Source: Bacteroidota bacterium (GTDB taxonomy: Bacteria; Bacteroidota; Bacteroidia; B-17B0; Aurantibacillaceae). Taken from it: a DNA stretch of 64,000 nt. The notes under the pieces are model-generated. The model worked only from the letters and a program-made list of their open reading frames with translations. It had not been told where the DNA came from and searched no databases. The position numbers and the translations under genes were made by a program. Shown piece by piece: positions 53,095 to 62,213 of the stretch (position 1 is the first letter of the stretch; every line of letters begins with the position of its first letter). The stretch is taken from positions 62,001-126,000 of the forward strand of contig JAFDXR010000016.1 in NCBI GenBank assembly GCA_018267825.1, given 5' to 3'.

Positions 53095-53868
53095 TTATAT
53101 ACCCCGGATAATACCATCTTTTTCGCCGCGAATAAAATTCACAATTTCTTCGCGAACTTCTGACTTCGGAATTTCCTGTTCTACCATTTCAAGGGCATTG
53201 GTAATATTATAGCCACGCACAAAAATAAGGCGGTAGATGTCTTCGATCTGGTGAATCACTTCTTTGCTGTATCCCCTGCGGGCCAGGCCAATGGTATTGA
53301 CACCAATGTACTGAAGCGGCTCACGGGCTACACGCACATAGGGCGGTACACTTTTCCGAACCTGTGAACAACCGGCCACAAAACTATGCGCCCCGATGGT
53401 TGTAAACTGCTGCACACCACACATACCTTCAATGATAGCATAGTCCTGTATGTTGACGTGACCGGATAAGCCCGTGTTGTTGGCAATGATGATGTTATTA
53501 CCCAGGATACAATCGTGTGCGATATGCACATAAGCCATCAGCAGGCAGTTATCGCCTATTTTGGTAGTATAGCGGTCGGCTGTGCCTTTATGTATCGTAA
53601 CTCCTTCGCGGATAATGTTATTATTTCCGATGACTGTATTTGTCTTTTCTCCCTTGTATTTCAGGTCCTGAGATACGGCTCCGATGGATGCCGTGGGGTA
53701 AATTTTACAATTGCTGCCGATAATGGTATCCGGGAAAATGACCACATTAGGGCCAATCCAGGTATTATCGCCAATTTCTACATCTTCATATATTACGGCA
53801 AAGGGCTCAATCGTCACATTGTTGCCTAATTTGGCTTTCGGACTTACATGAGCTAATGGTGAAATCAT
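53095..53868 (-). CDS. lpxA: Acyl-ACP--UDP-GlcNAc O-acyltransferase LpxA
   Basis: A 257-residue left-handed beta-helix enzyme for the first step of lipid A synthesis. I start at ATG 53868 (MISPLAHVSPKAKLG), the normal N-terminus; the in-frame ATG at 53913 would add 15 residues and overlap lpxC-fabZ. Hexapeptide repeats span about 1-180 with the catalytic His in VHIAHDCILGNN, followed by a helical C-terminus (NTIGLARRGYSKEV). Third of the lpxD, lpxC-fabZ, lpxA order. Confidence 0.96.
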   Translation of the reverse strand: MISPLAHVSPKAKLGNNVTIEPFAVIYEDVEIGDNTWIGPNVVIFPDTIIGSNCKIYPTASIGAVSQDLKYKGEKTNTVIGNNNIIREGVTIHKGTADRYTTKIGDNCLLMAYVHIAHDCILGNNIIIANNTGLSGHVNIQDYAIIEGMCGVQQFTTIGAHSFVAGCSQVRKSVPPYVRVAREPLQYIGVNTIGLARRGYSKEVIHQIEDIYRLIFVRGYNITNALEMVEQEIPKSEVREEIVNFIRGEKDGIIRGI

Positions 53869-53893
53869 AAAACGAGGTTTAGTGTAAATGAAC

Positions 53894-55324
53894 TCAGGCT
53901 TCTGCCGGTTCATTTACTTTTTTATCAATGTTTCTAACTTTTACAATCTGAGCGGTCATATCGGCTTCGCATACCAGCTTGTTACCCACGAAAGCCATAC
54001 CTTTCATGTGACACATACCGCGACGAATCGGGTCTACAAGGTCCATACGGAACACCAGTGTATCGCCCGGTACCACTTTCTGTTTAAACTTGGCGTTTTC
54101 TATTTTCAGGAAATAGGTCTGATAGTTTTCAGGATCCGGTACTGTTTTCAGGCAAAGAATACCACCGGTTTGTGCCAGGGCTTCAATAATAAGTACGCCA
54201 GGCATAACAGGCTCATCCGGGAAGTGCCCTGTAAACCAGTAATCGTTCATGGTTACATTTTTTACACCGATTACATAGTCCTTATGCAGTTCCATGATTT
54301 TATCCACCATCAGGAATGGCGGACGGTGTGGCAGGATGCTCATGATGGCGCGTGAATCACAGGCAGGTGCAGCAGAAAGATCCAGTTTCGGAACCATTTT
54401 TTCTGCTTTTTCCTTCTTAATCAGTTCTTTTATTTTCCTTGCAAAAGAAACGTTTCCTGCATGACCCGGGCGTGCGGCCAGTACATGTATTTTCAACGGA
54501 CGGCCTACCAGGGCCAGGTCTCCTACAATGTCCAGCAGTTTATGTCGGGCGGGCTCGTTATAGAAATGCAACTTCGTGTTATTCAATACACCACGACCTT
54601 TCACCTCTACATTCTCTTTATTAAAAACCTTTTTCAGGGCTTCAATTTTTTCCTGCGAAATTTCTTTGTCAACCAATACGATAGCATTGTCGAGGGCGCC
54701 ACCTTTAATGAGATTATGAGCCAGCAACGCTTCGAGTTCATGCAGGAACACAAAGGTGCGGCAACGGGCAATCTCCTGTTTGAATTCGCCCAGGTGATAC
54801 ATGGAGGCATGCTGTGTCCCCAGCAGATCGCTGTTGTAGTCAACCATTACCGTAACACGGTATTCGTCCTGTGGCACCGCCAGCATTTCAACGTGTTTGA
54901 CAGGATCTTCGAATGTCAGGTTTTCCTTCAGTTCAAAATATTCACGCTCCGCATTCTGTTCAACGGTTTCGGCAATCTCGAGTGCTTCAATAAATTTGAT
55001 GGAACTTCCGTCCATAATCGGCATTTCCGGGCCGCTTACCTGGATGAGGCAATTGTCGATTCCCATACCAACGAGGGCTGCCAGAACATGCTCTGTTGTA
55101 TGTACGCGAACGCCGTTTTTTTCGAGTGTTGTACCACGTGAGGTATCTACCACTAAATCGGCATCTGCGTCTATGATGGGTTGTCCTTCTACATCAGTAC
55201 GCTGAAATTTGTACCAGTGATTTTCCGGAGCCGGGTTAAAGGTTAAGGTTACAGGCTTTCCGGTGTGCAAGCCAATCCCGGTTACTGATACGGCTTGTTT
55301 GATGGTTCTTTGTTTATCACTCAT
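53894..55324 (-). CDS. lpxC-fabZ: Bifunctional UDP-acyl-GlcNAc deacetylase / hydroxyacyl-ACP dehydratase LpxC-FabZ
   Basis: A 476-residue fusion typical of Bacteroidota. The LpxC part (about 1-310) has VTGIGLHTGKPVTL, the zinc motif HTTEHVLAAL, FHN-type HDKL-like RHKLLDIVGDLAL and HAARPGHAGN-type VLAARPGHAGN. The FabZ part (about 325-476) has LPHRPPFLMVDKI and FTGHFPDEPVMPGVLIIEALAQ (catalytic His and Glu). It couples the committed step of lipid A synthesis to fatty-acid dehydration in the cytoplasm. It sits 16 nt after lpxD. Confidence 0.98.
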   Translation of the reverse strand: MSDKQRTIKQAVSVTGIGLHTGKPVTLTFNPAPENHWYKFQRTDVEGQPIIDADADLVVDTSRGTTLEKNGVRVHTTEHVLAALVGMGIDNCLIQVSGPEMPIMDGSSIKFIEALEIAETVEQNAEREYFELKENLTFEDPVKHVEMLAVPQDEYRVTVMVDYNSDLLGTQHASMYHLGEFKQEIARCRTFVFLHELEALLAHNLIKGGALDNAIVLVDKEISQEKIEALKKVFNKENVEVKGRGVLNNTKLHFYNEPARHKLLDIVGDLALVGRPLKIHVLAARPGHAGNVSFARKIKELIKKEKAEKMVPKLDLSAAPACDSRAIMSILPHRPPFLMVDKIMELHKDYVIGVKNVTMNDYWFTGHFPDEPVMPGVLIIEALAQTGGILCLKTVPDPENYQTYFLKIENAKFKQKVVPGDTLVFRMDLVDPIRRGMCHMKGMAFVGNKLVCEADMTAQIVKVRNIDKKVNEPAEA

Positions 55325-55340
55325 AATTCTGGCTCTGTTA

Positions 55341-56381
55341 TTACAACGTTTTACTTAGTTTAATTTGCTTCTCCAGGTTTCTCACCTGTTCCTGGAGTTT
55401 GGGAAGATTTTTAAACAGCACATAACTGCGTTTGTAATCTCCCACATGAAATGCCGGGGAACCCTGCATAAGTCCACCCTCTTCCACATTGTTTCCGATA
55501 CCCGACTGCGCGGCTATTTTGGAACCATCGCCAATTTTAAGATGTCCGATAATTCCGACCTGCCCGGCAATCATACAGTTTTTACCAATTTTGGTAGAAC
55601 CTGCCACACCGGTTTGGGAAGCAATAACCGTGTTTTCACCTATCTCTACATTGTGTGCAATCTGGATCAGGTTATCGAGTTTCACACCTTTGCGGATCAC
55701 GGTAGACCCGATGGTAGCCCGATCAATGGCAGTATTGGCTCCGACTTCCACATTATCTTCGATCACCACATTACCGATCTGTGGTATTTTATGGTAATTG
55801 TTTTCCGAGTTCGGAATAAATCCGAAACCGTCGCTGCCAATAACCACACCGGCATGAATGGTACAGTTGTTCCCGATTTTACAATCGGCATATACCTTAA
55901 CACCGGCATAAATCACTGTGTTATCGCCTATCTCGCAATTGTCGCCAATCACCGAGTTGGGGTAAATCTTTACGTTTTTTCCAATTTTACTGTGATGCCC
56001 GATGTAAACAAAAGCGCCTATGTAGCAATCTTCACCCATATGGGCATTCGGACTGATAAACGAAGGTTGTTCAATACCAACCTTATTGCTGCGCATCTGG
56101 TTATAAAGTTCAAGCAATTTGGTAAATCCGGCATAGGCATCTTTTACCCGGATCAGGGTACAGCTTGTTTTTACCGGTTTTTCGAGCTGAAACGCTTCAT
56201 TCACGATCACAATGCTGGCATTGGTATCGTAAATATAGGGGGCATATTGCGGGTTGGCCAGAAAAGACAGTGTTCCGGGTTTTCCCTCTTCTATTTTAGA
56301 GAGGTTTGAAACAACTGTATTCTCGTCTCCTTCTATGGTACCATTGAGCAATGCCGCTATTTGGGAAGCAGAAAATTCCAT
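55341..56381 (-). CDS. lpxD: UDP-3-O-acylglucosamine N-acyltransferase LpxD
   Basis: A 346-residue enzyme for the third step of lipid A synthesis. An N-terminal uridine-binding domain (1-100, [20 protein letters not shown]), then hexapeptide repeats (110-300) with the catalytic His in [12 protein letters not shown], then a C-terminal helix ([14 protein letters not shown]). Its -7 box is 4 nt before the ATG. First gene of the lipid A operon. Confidence 0.97.
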   Translation of the reverse strand: MEFSASQIAALLNGTIEGDENTVVSNLSKIEEGKPGTLSFLANPQYAPYIYDTNASIVIVNEAFQLEKPVKTSCTLIRVKDAYAGFTKLLELYNQMRSNKVGIEQPSFISPNAHMGEDCYIGAFVYIGHHSKIGKNVKIYPNSVIGDNCEIGDNTVIYAGVKVYADCKIGNNCTIHAGVVIGSDGFGFIPNSENNYHKIPQIGNVVIEDNVEVGANTAIDRATIGSTVIRKGVKLDNLIQIAHNVEIGENTVIASQTGVAGSTKIGKNCMIAGQVGIIGHLKIGDGSKIAAQSGIGNNVEEGGLMQGSPAFHVGDYKRSYVLFKNLPKLQEQVRNLEKQIKLSKTL

Positions 56382-56385
56382 TTCT

Positions 56386-56393
56386 CAAATATA
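56386..56393 (-). promoter_or_regulatory. lpxD -7 box, leaderless arrangement
   Basis: TATATTTG on the minus strand, exactly 4 nt before the lpxD ATG. Confidence 0.65.
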
Positions 56394-56472
56394 CTGTTTT
56401 TATTCCTACCGAAATACCGTATCGGGTCAGTTTTTGAACAGTAAAAAGTCAATTCCTGTGCCCCCGGAATGC

Positions 56473-57432
56473 TTATTTCAGGAATCGATCGTCGGTGAGT
56501 GATTTCAGGAATGATTCCAGGTCTGTTTTATCCTGTTCGGTTAAATGCAGAGGCTTTGAAAGCAAGGTATCACGGTTTTGTGCATGGGAAACGAATTTAT
56601 CGGGAGTATCGTAATAGTCGATCACTTCGCGGAGGGTTTTAAACATGCCGTTATGCATGTAAGGCCCTGTAACACTAACGTTGCGGAGTCCGGGCACTTT
56701 GAATTTTCCCAGGTCTTTCGGTTCATGGGTAATGGCTATGCGACCGCTGTCATTGAGATCCCGGCCATTGAAGAGGCCGATATTCCGGAACTGATCGCCG
56801 GTAAAATCGGGGCCGAAATGGCAATCAAAACACTTTGCCTTTTCATTAAAAATAATCCGGCCACGTTTTGCCGATTCACTGAACCGGGTGGTGTCTTTAT
56901 CACTCATGTAATCATCGAAAGCGGTATGGCTTGTTAAAAGTGTTTCTTCGTATGCAGCCAGGGCTTTCACGAGATTTTCCTTATCGGCCGGGCGGCCATA
57001 TATCTTCCGGAAGAATCGGCTGTACTGGCTGTGTTTATTGAGTTTTTCAACAATGTCGCTCACTTTCATGTTCATTTCAATCGGGTTTTCCATTGGACCG
57101 GAGGCTTGCTGTTCAAGGCTTTCGGCACGTCCGTCGTGAAAAAAGAAAGAGTGCCCGGAAAGGTTCATGGCACTTGGTGTATTGCGGAGCCCTGCGGTAC
57201 TATCGACCCCAAAACTAAATGCCACATTATCGGCAAAAGCATACTGGGGTTTATGGCAGGATGCACAACTTACCTGGTTGTTTTTGGAGAGAAGTGAATC
57301 AAAGAAAAGTAACTCTCCCAGCTCCGCTTCTGTCTGAGGTTCTTTCAGCGTTTTTTCAATCCCTTTTTTTTCTTCGCTGCAGGCCCAAAGCACGGCCAGC
57401 AAAGCTGTAATGATAACCCATGATCTTAACAT
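56473..57432 (-). CDS. Di-heme cytochrome c peroxidase/MauG-family lipoprotein
   Basis: A 319-residue periplasmic protein. The signal peptide has the lipobox LWAC. Two c-type heme sites are CASCH (near residue 57) and CFDCH (near 200). Family segments include GLRNTPSAMNLS and FKVPGLRNVSVTGPYMHNG (sixth-ligand Met/His region). It would reduce peroxide with electrons from cytochrome c, or oxidise another partner. It is a single gene next to the divergent CPBP gene. Its -7 box is 4 nt before the ATG. Confidence 0.93.
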   Translation of the reverse strand: MLRSWVIITALLAVLWACSEEKKGIEKTLKEPQTEAELGELLFFDSLLSKNNQVSCASCHKPQYAFADNVAFSFGVDSTAGLRNTPSAMNLSGHSFFFHDGRAESLEQQASGPMENPIEMNMKVSDIVEKLNKHSQYSRFFRKIYGRPADKENLVKALAAYEETLLTSHTAFDDYMSDKDTTRFSESAKRGRIIFNEKAKCFDCHFGPDFTGDQFRNIGLFNGRDLNDSGRIAITHEPKDLGKFKVPGLRNVSVTGPYMHNGMFKTLREVIDYYDTPDKFVSHAQNRDTLLSKPLHLTEQDKTDLESFLKSLTDDRFLK

Positions 57433-57436
57433 GCGA

Positions 57437-57444
57437 CAAATATA
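57437..57444 (-). promoter_or_regulatory. Peroxidase -7 box, leaderless arrangement
   Basis: TATATTTG on the minus strand, exactly 4 nt before the ATG at 57432. No upstream Met fits the signal peptide, so the start is firm. Confidence 0.65.
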
Positions 57445-57537
57445 GATACTTTTCAGCGCCTTTGATTCATGATTTTAGTCGCTAAAAATGCCAGGCGACC
57501 TTTTATGTAATAATCCCTTTAAAATCATATATTGTGC

Positions 57538-57545
57538 TAATTTTG
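57538..57545 (+). promoter_or_regulatory. -7 box of the CPBP-M61-LytS-LytTR operon
   Basis: TAATTTTG, 7 nt before the ATG at 57553. A nearly leaderless start. Confidence 0.5.
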
Positions 57546-57552
57546 CTTATGT

Positions 57553-58527
57553 ATGGAGTCATTAGAAACATCTGAACCGGAAAAACTGAATCCTTTTAAC
57601 AATTTATTTTTAGCCCGTGGATTTTATACCGGTCGCAATGATTGGTGGATTTATATCCTTGGAATTTTCCTTGCCATTATCGGTTACGTTGTAGCGCAGA
57701 TTATAATTATTGTGCCACTGATGGGGGTTGCTACCAACCATGGGCTTTCGTTATCGGAAATCACCAAAAACCCTAATATTCTCTTTAACCCGGAAGCGAT
57801 GGGTATGAATCGCTCGGTGATGCTGGCCTTACTGATGCTCATGTTTGTATTTTGCCTGCTGGGTCTTTTTGTGGCCATTCGTTTTATTCACCGCAAGACC
57901 ATAAGCTCTGTGATCTCGGGTTTTGAAAAAATACGCTGGAGTCGCTACTTCTTTTCATTTACGGTCTGGAGTCTTCTGCTCATCATACTGACGGTTATTT
58001 CCTATTATTCCGCACCCGAAGAACTGGAGATACGTTTTCAGCTTAAACCTTTCCTCATCCTGTTACTTGTAGCCTGTATTTTTATTCCGATACAAACGGC
58101 TACCGAAGAAATTTTATTTCGCGGTTATCTCATGCAGGGACTTGGAATTGGCAGTAAAAATGGGCTGATGCCTCTTATTACAACCTCTGTACTTTTTGGA
58201 CTCATGCACGGTGCGAATCCCGAAACAGAAGCTTTTGGATTTGCGACCATGATGCCCTATTACATGTCATTTGGTTTATTCCTGGGGCTGATTACACTCC
58301 TTGATGAAGGTCTTGAACTGGCCATGGGTATACATTGCGCCAATAATCTGATTTCGAGTCTGCTCGTAACGAGCAAAAACTCCGTACTGCAAACAGATGC
58401 TGTTTTCTACCAGAAAACCGAAGATCCGGGTGGAGAAATATATGCCTGGCTGGTGATGGCTGCCATTTGTTTTGGCATACTGTACGTAAAATACCGCTGG
58501 AAAAACTGGAACGTGATTATTAAATAA
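57553..58527 (+). CDS. CPBP-family intramembrane metalloprotease
   Basis: A 324-residue membrane protein with about eight helices. The CPBP (CAAX protease/bacteriocin-processing) motifs are EEILFRGYL (Glu185-Glu186 and Arg190), FGLMHG (His) and MGIHCANN (His). Such enzymes cleave or modify targets inside the membrane; some members have been linked to signalling. It is the first gene of a four-gene unit (gaps 9, 15 and 5 nt) with an M61 protease and a LytS/LytTR pair. Substrate unknown. Confidence 0.9.
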   Translation: MESLETSEPEKLNPFNNLFLARGFYTGRNDWWIYILGIFLAIIGYVVAQIIIIVPLMGVATNHGLSLSEITKNPNILFNPEAMGMNRSVMLALLMLMFVFCLLGLFVAIRFIHRKTISSVISGFEKIRWSRYFFSFTVWSLLLIILTVISYYSAPEELEIRFQLKPFLILLLVACIFIPIQTATEEILFRGYLMQGLGIGSKNGLMPLITTSVLFGLMHGANPETEAFGFATMMPYYMSFGLFLGLITLLDEGLELAMGIHCANNLISSLLVTSKNSVLQTDAVFYQKTEDPGGEIYAWLVMAAICFGILYVKYRWKNWNVIIK

Positions 58528-58536
58528 AATTTATAA

Positions 58537-60387
58537 ATGATGAAAAACATTCGATTGACTGCTCTGCTCCTGCTCTCTCCGTTCCTGGGCCTGCTGGCCG
58601 ATAACGACTACCATTATACCGTAGATATTGCACACATTAACAATGATAAGGTGCATGTAAAACTGACGCCACCTGATATTTCGGCCAACGAAACCGTGTT
58701 TATGTTTCCGGCTATGGTACCCGGTACCTACGAGGTTTATAACTTCGGACGCTTCATCGAAAATTTCAAGGCTGAAGGCAAAAACGGACAGGTTATTACC
58801 ATACAGAAACTTGATAATAATTCCTATAAGCTTTCACCCGCCGGGGCTATCAGTGAAATAAGCTACGATGTAAACGACACATGGGATACAGAGATTAAAG
58901 AGAAAGTGGTGTTTGAACCGGGAGGTACCAATATAGAAGATGGTAAAGCCATTGCGATGAACACGCATGGTTTTTTCGGCTATTTCAAAAACATGACAGC
59001 CGCCAATTTCCTGATACACGTTATAAAACCGGAAGGTTTCTATGCATCCACAGGGCTTACAGGCTTAAAAAGCGGTAAGACCGAAGACGATATTTCGGTG
59101 TTCGATTACCACGACCTGGTAGATTCTCCAATATTATATTGCCAGCCCGATACAACTACTATACATATCGGTAATTCACAGGTACTTGTATCGGCATACT
59201 CGCCCAACCATATTGTAAGCTCCAAATTTATTGCCCGCAACCTGTCGGAACTGCTCATGGCCCAAAGCGAATACCTGGGCGGGGAGCTGCCTGTTGATAA
59301 ATATGCATTCCTGTTTTATTTTATTGATAAGCCAACCCTGAGTGGCATGACCGGCGCCCTGGAACACTCCTACTCTTCTTTTTATGTATTGGGCGAAGGC
59401 GACACCTCCGATATTGCCCAGGAGGTAAGGGATGTGGCGGCCCATGAATTTTTTCACATTGTAACGCCTTTGAGCATTCATGCCGAAGAAATCGGGAATT
59501 TCGATTTCAATAACCCGAAAATGAGTATGCACTTATGGCTGTATGAAGGTCTTACCGAATACGCTGCACACCATGTTCAGGTAAAAAGCGGCCTGATCGA
59601 TTACAGTGATTTTTTTCAGGTGATGACCGATAAAATGGAGAATGCCCGTAAAAACTATAACGATACGGTTCCGTTTACCATGATGAGCAAGTATGTGCTC
59701 GATAAGTACAAAAAAGAATACCCGAATGTATACGAAAAAGGCGCTCTGATTGGCATGTGCCTGGATATAATGCTACGCTATTATAGCAATGGCGAATACG
59801 GCACACAGGAACTTATGAAAGACCTTGCCAAGAAATATGGCAAACGCAAATCGTTTAAAGACGAAGACCTTTTCAATGATATTGAAAAACTGACATATCC
59901 GGAGATCGGTACATTTCTGCGCACCTATGTGGGCGGCAATAAGCCTCTGCCTTTCAAGGATGTATTTAATATGGTGGGAATGACTTATATAGACAAACAG
60001 GTGGTGAAGAAAATCACACTTGGTGGTATTTCCGTAGGTTTCAACCCATCAACCAACCGCCTGGTAGTAGCCAGCACTGAGAAGCTCGATGACTTCGGTA
60101 AAAAACTGAAATTCCAGGAAGGTGATGAACTGGTTTCTTTCAATGGCCGTAAACTCACACTCGACAATATCAAAGAAATCTTCTCGAATTACTTTAATAA
60201 TGCCAAACCAAAAGACAAGCTGGAGATTGAAGTGTTAAGAAAAGACAAGAAAGGCAATGAAGTGATGAAAACACTGAAAGCCAAAGTGAAACCTGTGAAT
60301 GTTACGGAATACGATGTGATCGACGTGAATAAAGCGGCTACCGAAAAACAGGTTAAAGCCCGCCGTGCATGGCTGGGAATTAAATAA
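58537..60387 (+). CDS. M61-family metallopeptidase with C-terminal PDZ domain
   Basis: A 616-residue exported protease. Signal peptide about 1-22 (LLLLSPFLGLLA). The zinc site is HEFFH (His303) with the third ligand Glu in WLYEGLTEYAAHH. Before it lies the beta-rich M61 N-terminal region; after it a helical part, then a PDZ-like domain at about 500-590 (LGGISVGFNP, FQEGDELVSFNGRKL). Members are glycyl aminopeptidases or broader proteases in the periplasm. Second gene of the CPBP unit. Confidence 0.93.
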   Translation: MMKNIRLTALLLLSPFLGLLADNDYHYTVDIAHINNDKVHVKLTPPDISANETVFMFPAMVPGTYEVYNFGRFIENFKAEGKNGQVITIQKLDNNSYKLSPAGAISEISYDVNDTWDTEIKEKVVFEPGGTNIEDGKAIAMNTHGFFGYFKNMTAANFLIHVIKPEGFYASTGLTGLKSGKTEDDISVFDYHDLVDSPILYCQPDTTTIHIGNSQVLVSAYSPNHIVSSKFIARNLSELLMAQSEYLGGELPVDKYAFLFYFIDKPTLSGMTGALEHSYSSFYVLGEGDTSDIAQEVRDVAAHEFFHIVTPLSIHAEEIGNFDFNNPKMSMHLWLYEGLTEYAAHHVQVKSGLIDYSDFFQVMTDKMENARKNYNDTVPFTMMSKYVLDKYKKEYPNVYEKGALIGMCLDIMLRYYSNGEYGTQELMKDLAKKYGKRKSFKDEDLFNDIEKLTYPEIGTFLRTYVGGNKPLPFKDVFNMVGMTYIDKQVVKKITLGGISVGFNPSTNRLVVASTEKLDDFGKKLKFQEGDELVSFNGRKLTLDNIKEIFSNYFNNAKPKDKLEIEVLRKDKKGNEVMKTLKAKVKPVNVTEYDVIDVNKAATEKQVKARRAWLGIK

Positions 60388-60402
60388 AGCTATACCGCAA
60401 CG

Positions 60403-61431
60403 ATGACACGAAAGCAACGTGCATACTGGATCTGCCAGGCAGGTGGCTGGGCGTTTTACATCACGCTCAATTTCCTGTTTTTCCGTCTGAGTTACCACAC
60501 CAATATAAAAGATCTTCTCAATTATATTCTGTGGCTTCCGATCGGTATAGGCCTTACGCATGTGTTTCGTTTCTTTATCAAAAAATATAATCTCACGCGC
60601 TTAACACTGACCGCACAAATTCCGCTGATCCTGTTTTCGTGTTTTGTACTGGCTGTTCTGTTTTTCTTTTTAACCATCGGTATGGCCATGGGGCTGGGAC
60701 TTATCTCCTACCACATCAACCTGGTGAACTCTACCCGCACCATTCTCGACGTATCTGTTATTTTTATTCTGTGGTCAATCATTTATTTCGGATTTCATTA
60801 CCTGGAAAATTACAAGCAGGCTGAAATCCAGAATCTGAAACTCGAGGCAAACAGCAAGGAAGTTGAACTCAATACCCTGAAGTCGCAGCTCAACCCGCAT
60901 TTTATGTTCAACAGTATGAACAGCATCAGGGCCCTCATCGATGAAGACCCTGTAAAAGCAAAAGCTGCAGTAACGCAACTGTCAAATATCCTGCGGAGTA
61001 CCCTCATGATTCATAAAAACAGGCTGGTGAGTCTGCAGGAAGAGCTGGCACTTATAGAAGATTACCTGGAGCTGGAACACAACCGCTATGAAGAGCGCCT
61101 GAACTACAGTTTTAATATACAACCCGACACACTTAAATGCCAGGTTCCCCCTATGATACTGCAAACCCTGGTGGAAAACGGCATCAAACATGGCATTTCC
61201 AAACAACCCCGCGGAGGAAGCATTTCTATTCATACATCGTTGAGCGACCAGGGTATACTGGACATTAAAATTTTTAATACAGGACAGGTCCGGAATGAAC
61301 AAGGCGGTACAGGTTTTGGATTAATAAACACCCGGCAGCGCCTGCATTTATTGTTTGGCGACAATGCCAGTTTTAAAGTCACCAACAGCGATGATCACAC
61401 TGTATTATCTGAAATTATTATAAAAACATAG
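60403..61431 (+). CDS. LytS-type sensor histidine kinase
   Basis: A 342-residue kinase with four membrane helices (about 13-32, 40-58, 72-100, 112-132), a coiled coil (138-158) and the His_kinase domain with His166 in SQLNPHFMFNSMNSIR. The HATPase has ILQTLVENGIKHGIS and GFGLINTRQRL. The sensor is the membrane part; there is no periplasmic domain of size. Paired with the LytTR regulator 5 nt downstream, and 15 nt after the M61 protease. Confidence 0.93.
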   Translation: MTRKQRAYWICQAGGWAFYITLNFLFFRLSYHTNIKDLLNYILWLPIGIGLTHVFRFFIKKYNLTRLTLTAQIPLILFSCFVLAVLFFFLTIGMAMGLGLISYHINLVNSTRTILDVSVIFILWSIIYFGFHYLENYKQAEIQNLKLEANSKEVELNTLKSQLNPHFMFNSMNSIRALIDEDPVKAKAAVTQLSNILRSTLMIHKNRLVSLQEELALIEDYLELEHNRYEERLNYSFNIQPDTLKCQVPPMILQTLVENGIKHGISKQPRGGSISIHTSLSDQGILDIKIFNTGQVRNEQGGTGFGLINTRQRLHLLFGDNASFKVTNSDDHTVLSEIIIKT

Positions 61432-61436
61432 ACAAG

Positions 61437-62150
61437 ATGAAAGCCATTATTATTGACGATGAACGCCTGGCACGCCAGGAACTCAAGAACCTGCTGGCAG
61501 CTCATAAAGAAATTGAAGTGGTAGCAGAATGCAATGATGCTGAAACGGCTAAAGAAAAAATAAAAGAACTGGCTCCGGATGTTATTTTCCTGGATGTACA
61601 GATGCCCGGGAAATCGGGCTTTGAACTCCTGGAAGAGATTTCGGCCGTACCGGATGTGGTATTTGTTACAGCCTACGATGATCATGCGATCAAAGCCTTT
61701 GAGATCAATGCATTTGACTACCTGTTAAAACCTGTTCAACCACAACGTCTTGCTGAAACCATTAAGAAACTGACCCTGAAAGAAGGCGGTGAGAAAAAGG
61801 AGAATAACTCTCCTTTATCGGAACAGGACCAGGTATTTATTAAAGACGGTGAAAAATGCTGGTTTGTAAAGCTGAGTAACATCCGCCTTTTTGAAAGCGA
61901 GGGAAACTACGTACGTGTTTATTTTGATACCAACCGGCCCCTGATTTTACGTAGCCTCAACAGCCTGGAGGAACGCCTGAATGAGAAAGTATTTTTCAGG
62001 GCCAGCCGTAAACATATTGTCAACCTCAATTGGGTAGAAAGTATTGAAACCTGGTTCAATGGCGGTTTAATGGTGAAACTACGTGGTGGCCAGGAAGTGG
62101 AGATCTCAAGGCGGCAAGCAGTGAGGCTCAAGGATCTGATGAGTTTATAA
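61437..62150 (+). CDS. LytTR-family response regulator
   Basis: A 237-residue regulator. Receiver with IIDDERLA, phospho-acceptor Asp53 in FLDVQMPGKSG, and LLKPV (Lys). LytTR domain (about 130-237) with FVKLSNIRLFESEGNYVRVYF in outline, SRKHIVNLNWVESIE and EISRRQAVRLKDL. Last gene of the unit; terminator 7 nt after. Confidence 0.95.
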   Translation: MKAIIIDDERLARQELKNLLAAHKEIEVVAECNDAETAKEKIKELAPDVIFLDVQMPGKSGFELLEEISAVPDVVFVTAYDDHAIKAFEINAFDYLLKPVQPQRLAETIKKLTLKEGGEKKENNSPLSEQDQVFIKDGEKCWFVKLSNIRLFESEGNYVRVYFDTNRPLILRSLNSLEERLNEKVFFRASRKHIVNLNWVESIETWFNGGLMVKLRGGQEVEISRRQAVRLKDLMSL

Positions 62151-62156
62151 TATATA

Positions 62157-62187
62157 GAGGTGGTTATGAAACCACCTCTTTTTTTGT
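62157..62187 (+). terminator. Terminator of the CPBP-M61-LytS-LytTR operon
   Basis: AGAGGTGGTT (62157-62166) pairs perfectly with AACCACCTCT (62171-62180) around ATGA, followed by seven T. Confidence 0.95.
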
Positions 62188-62213
62188 TCTGATTATTTGA
62201 ATATCTTTAATTC

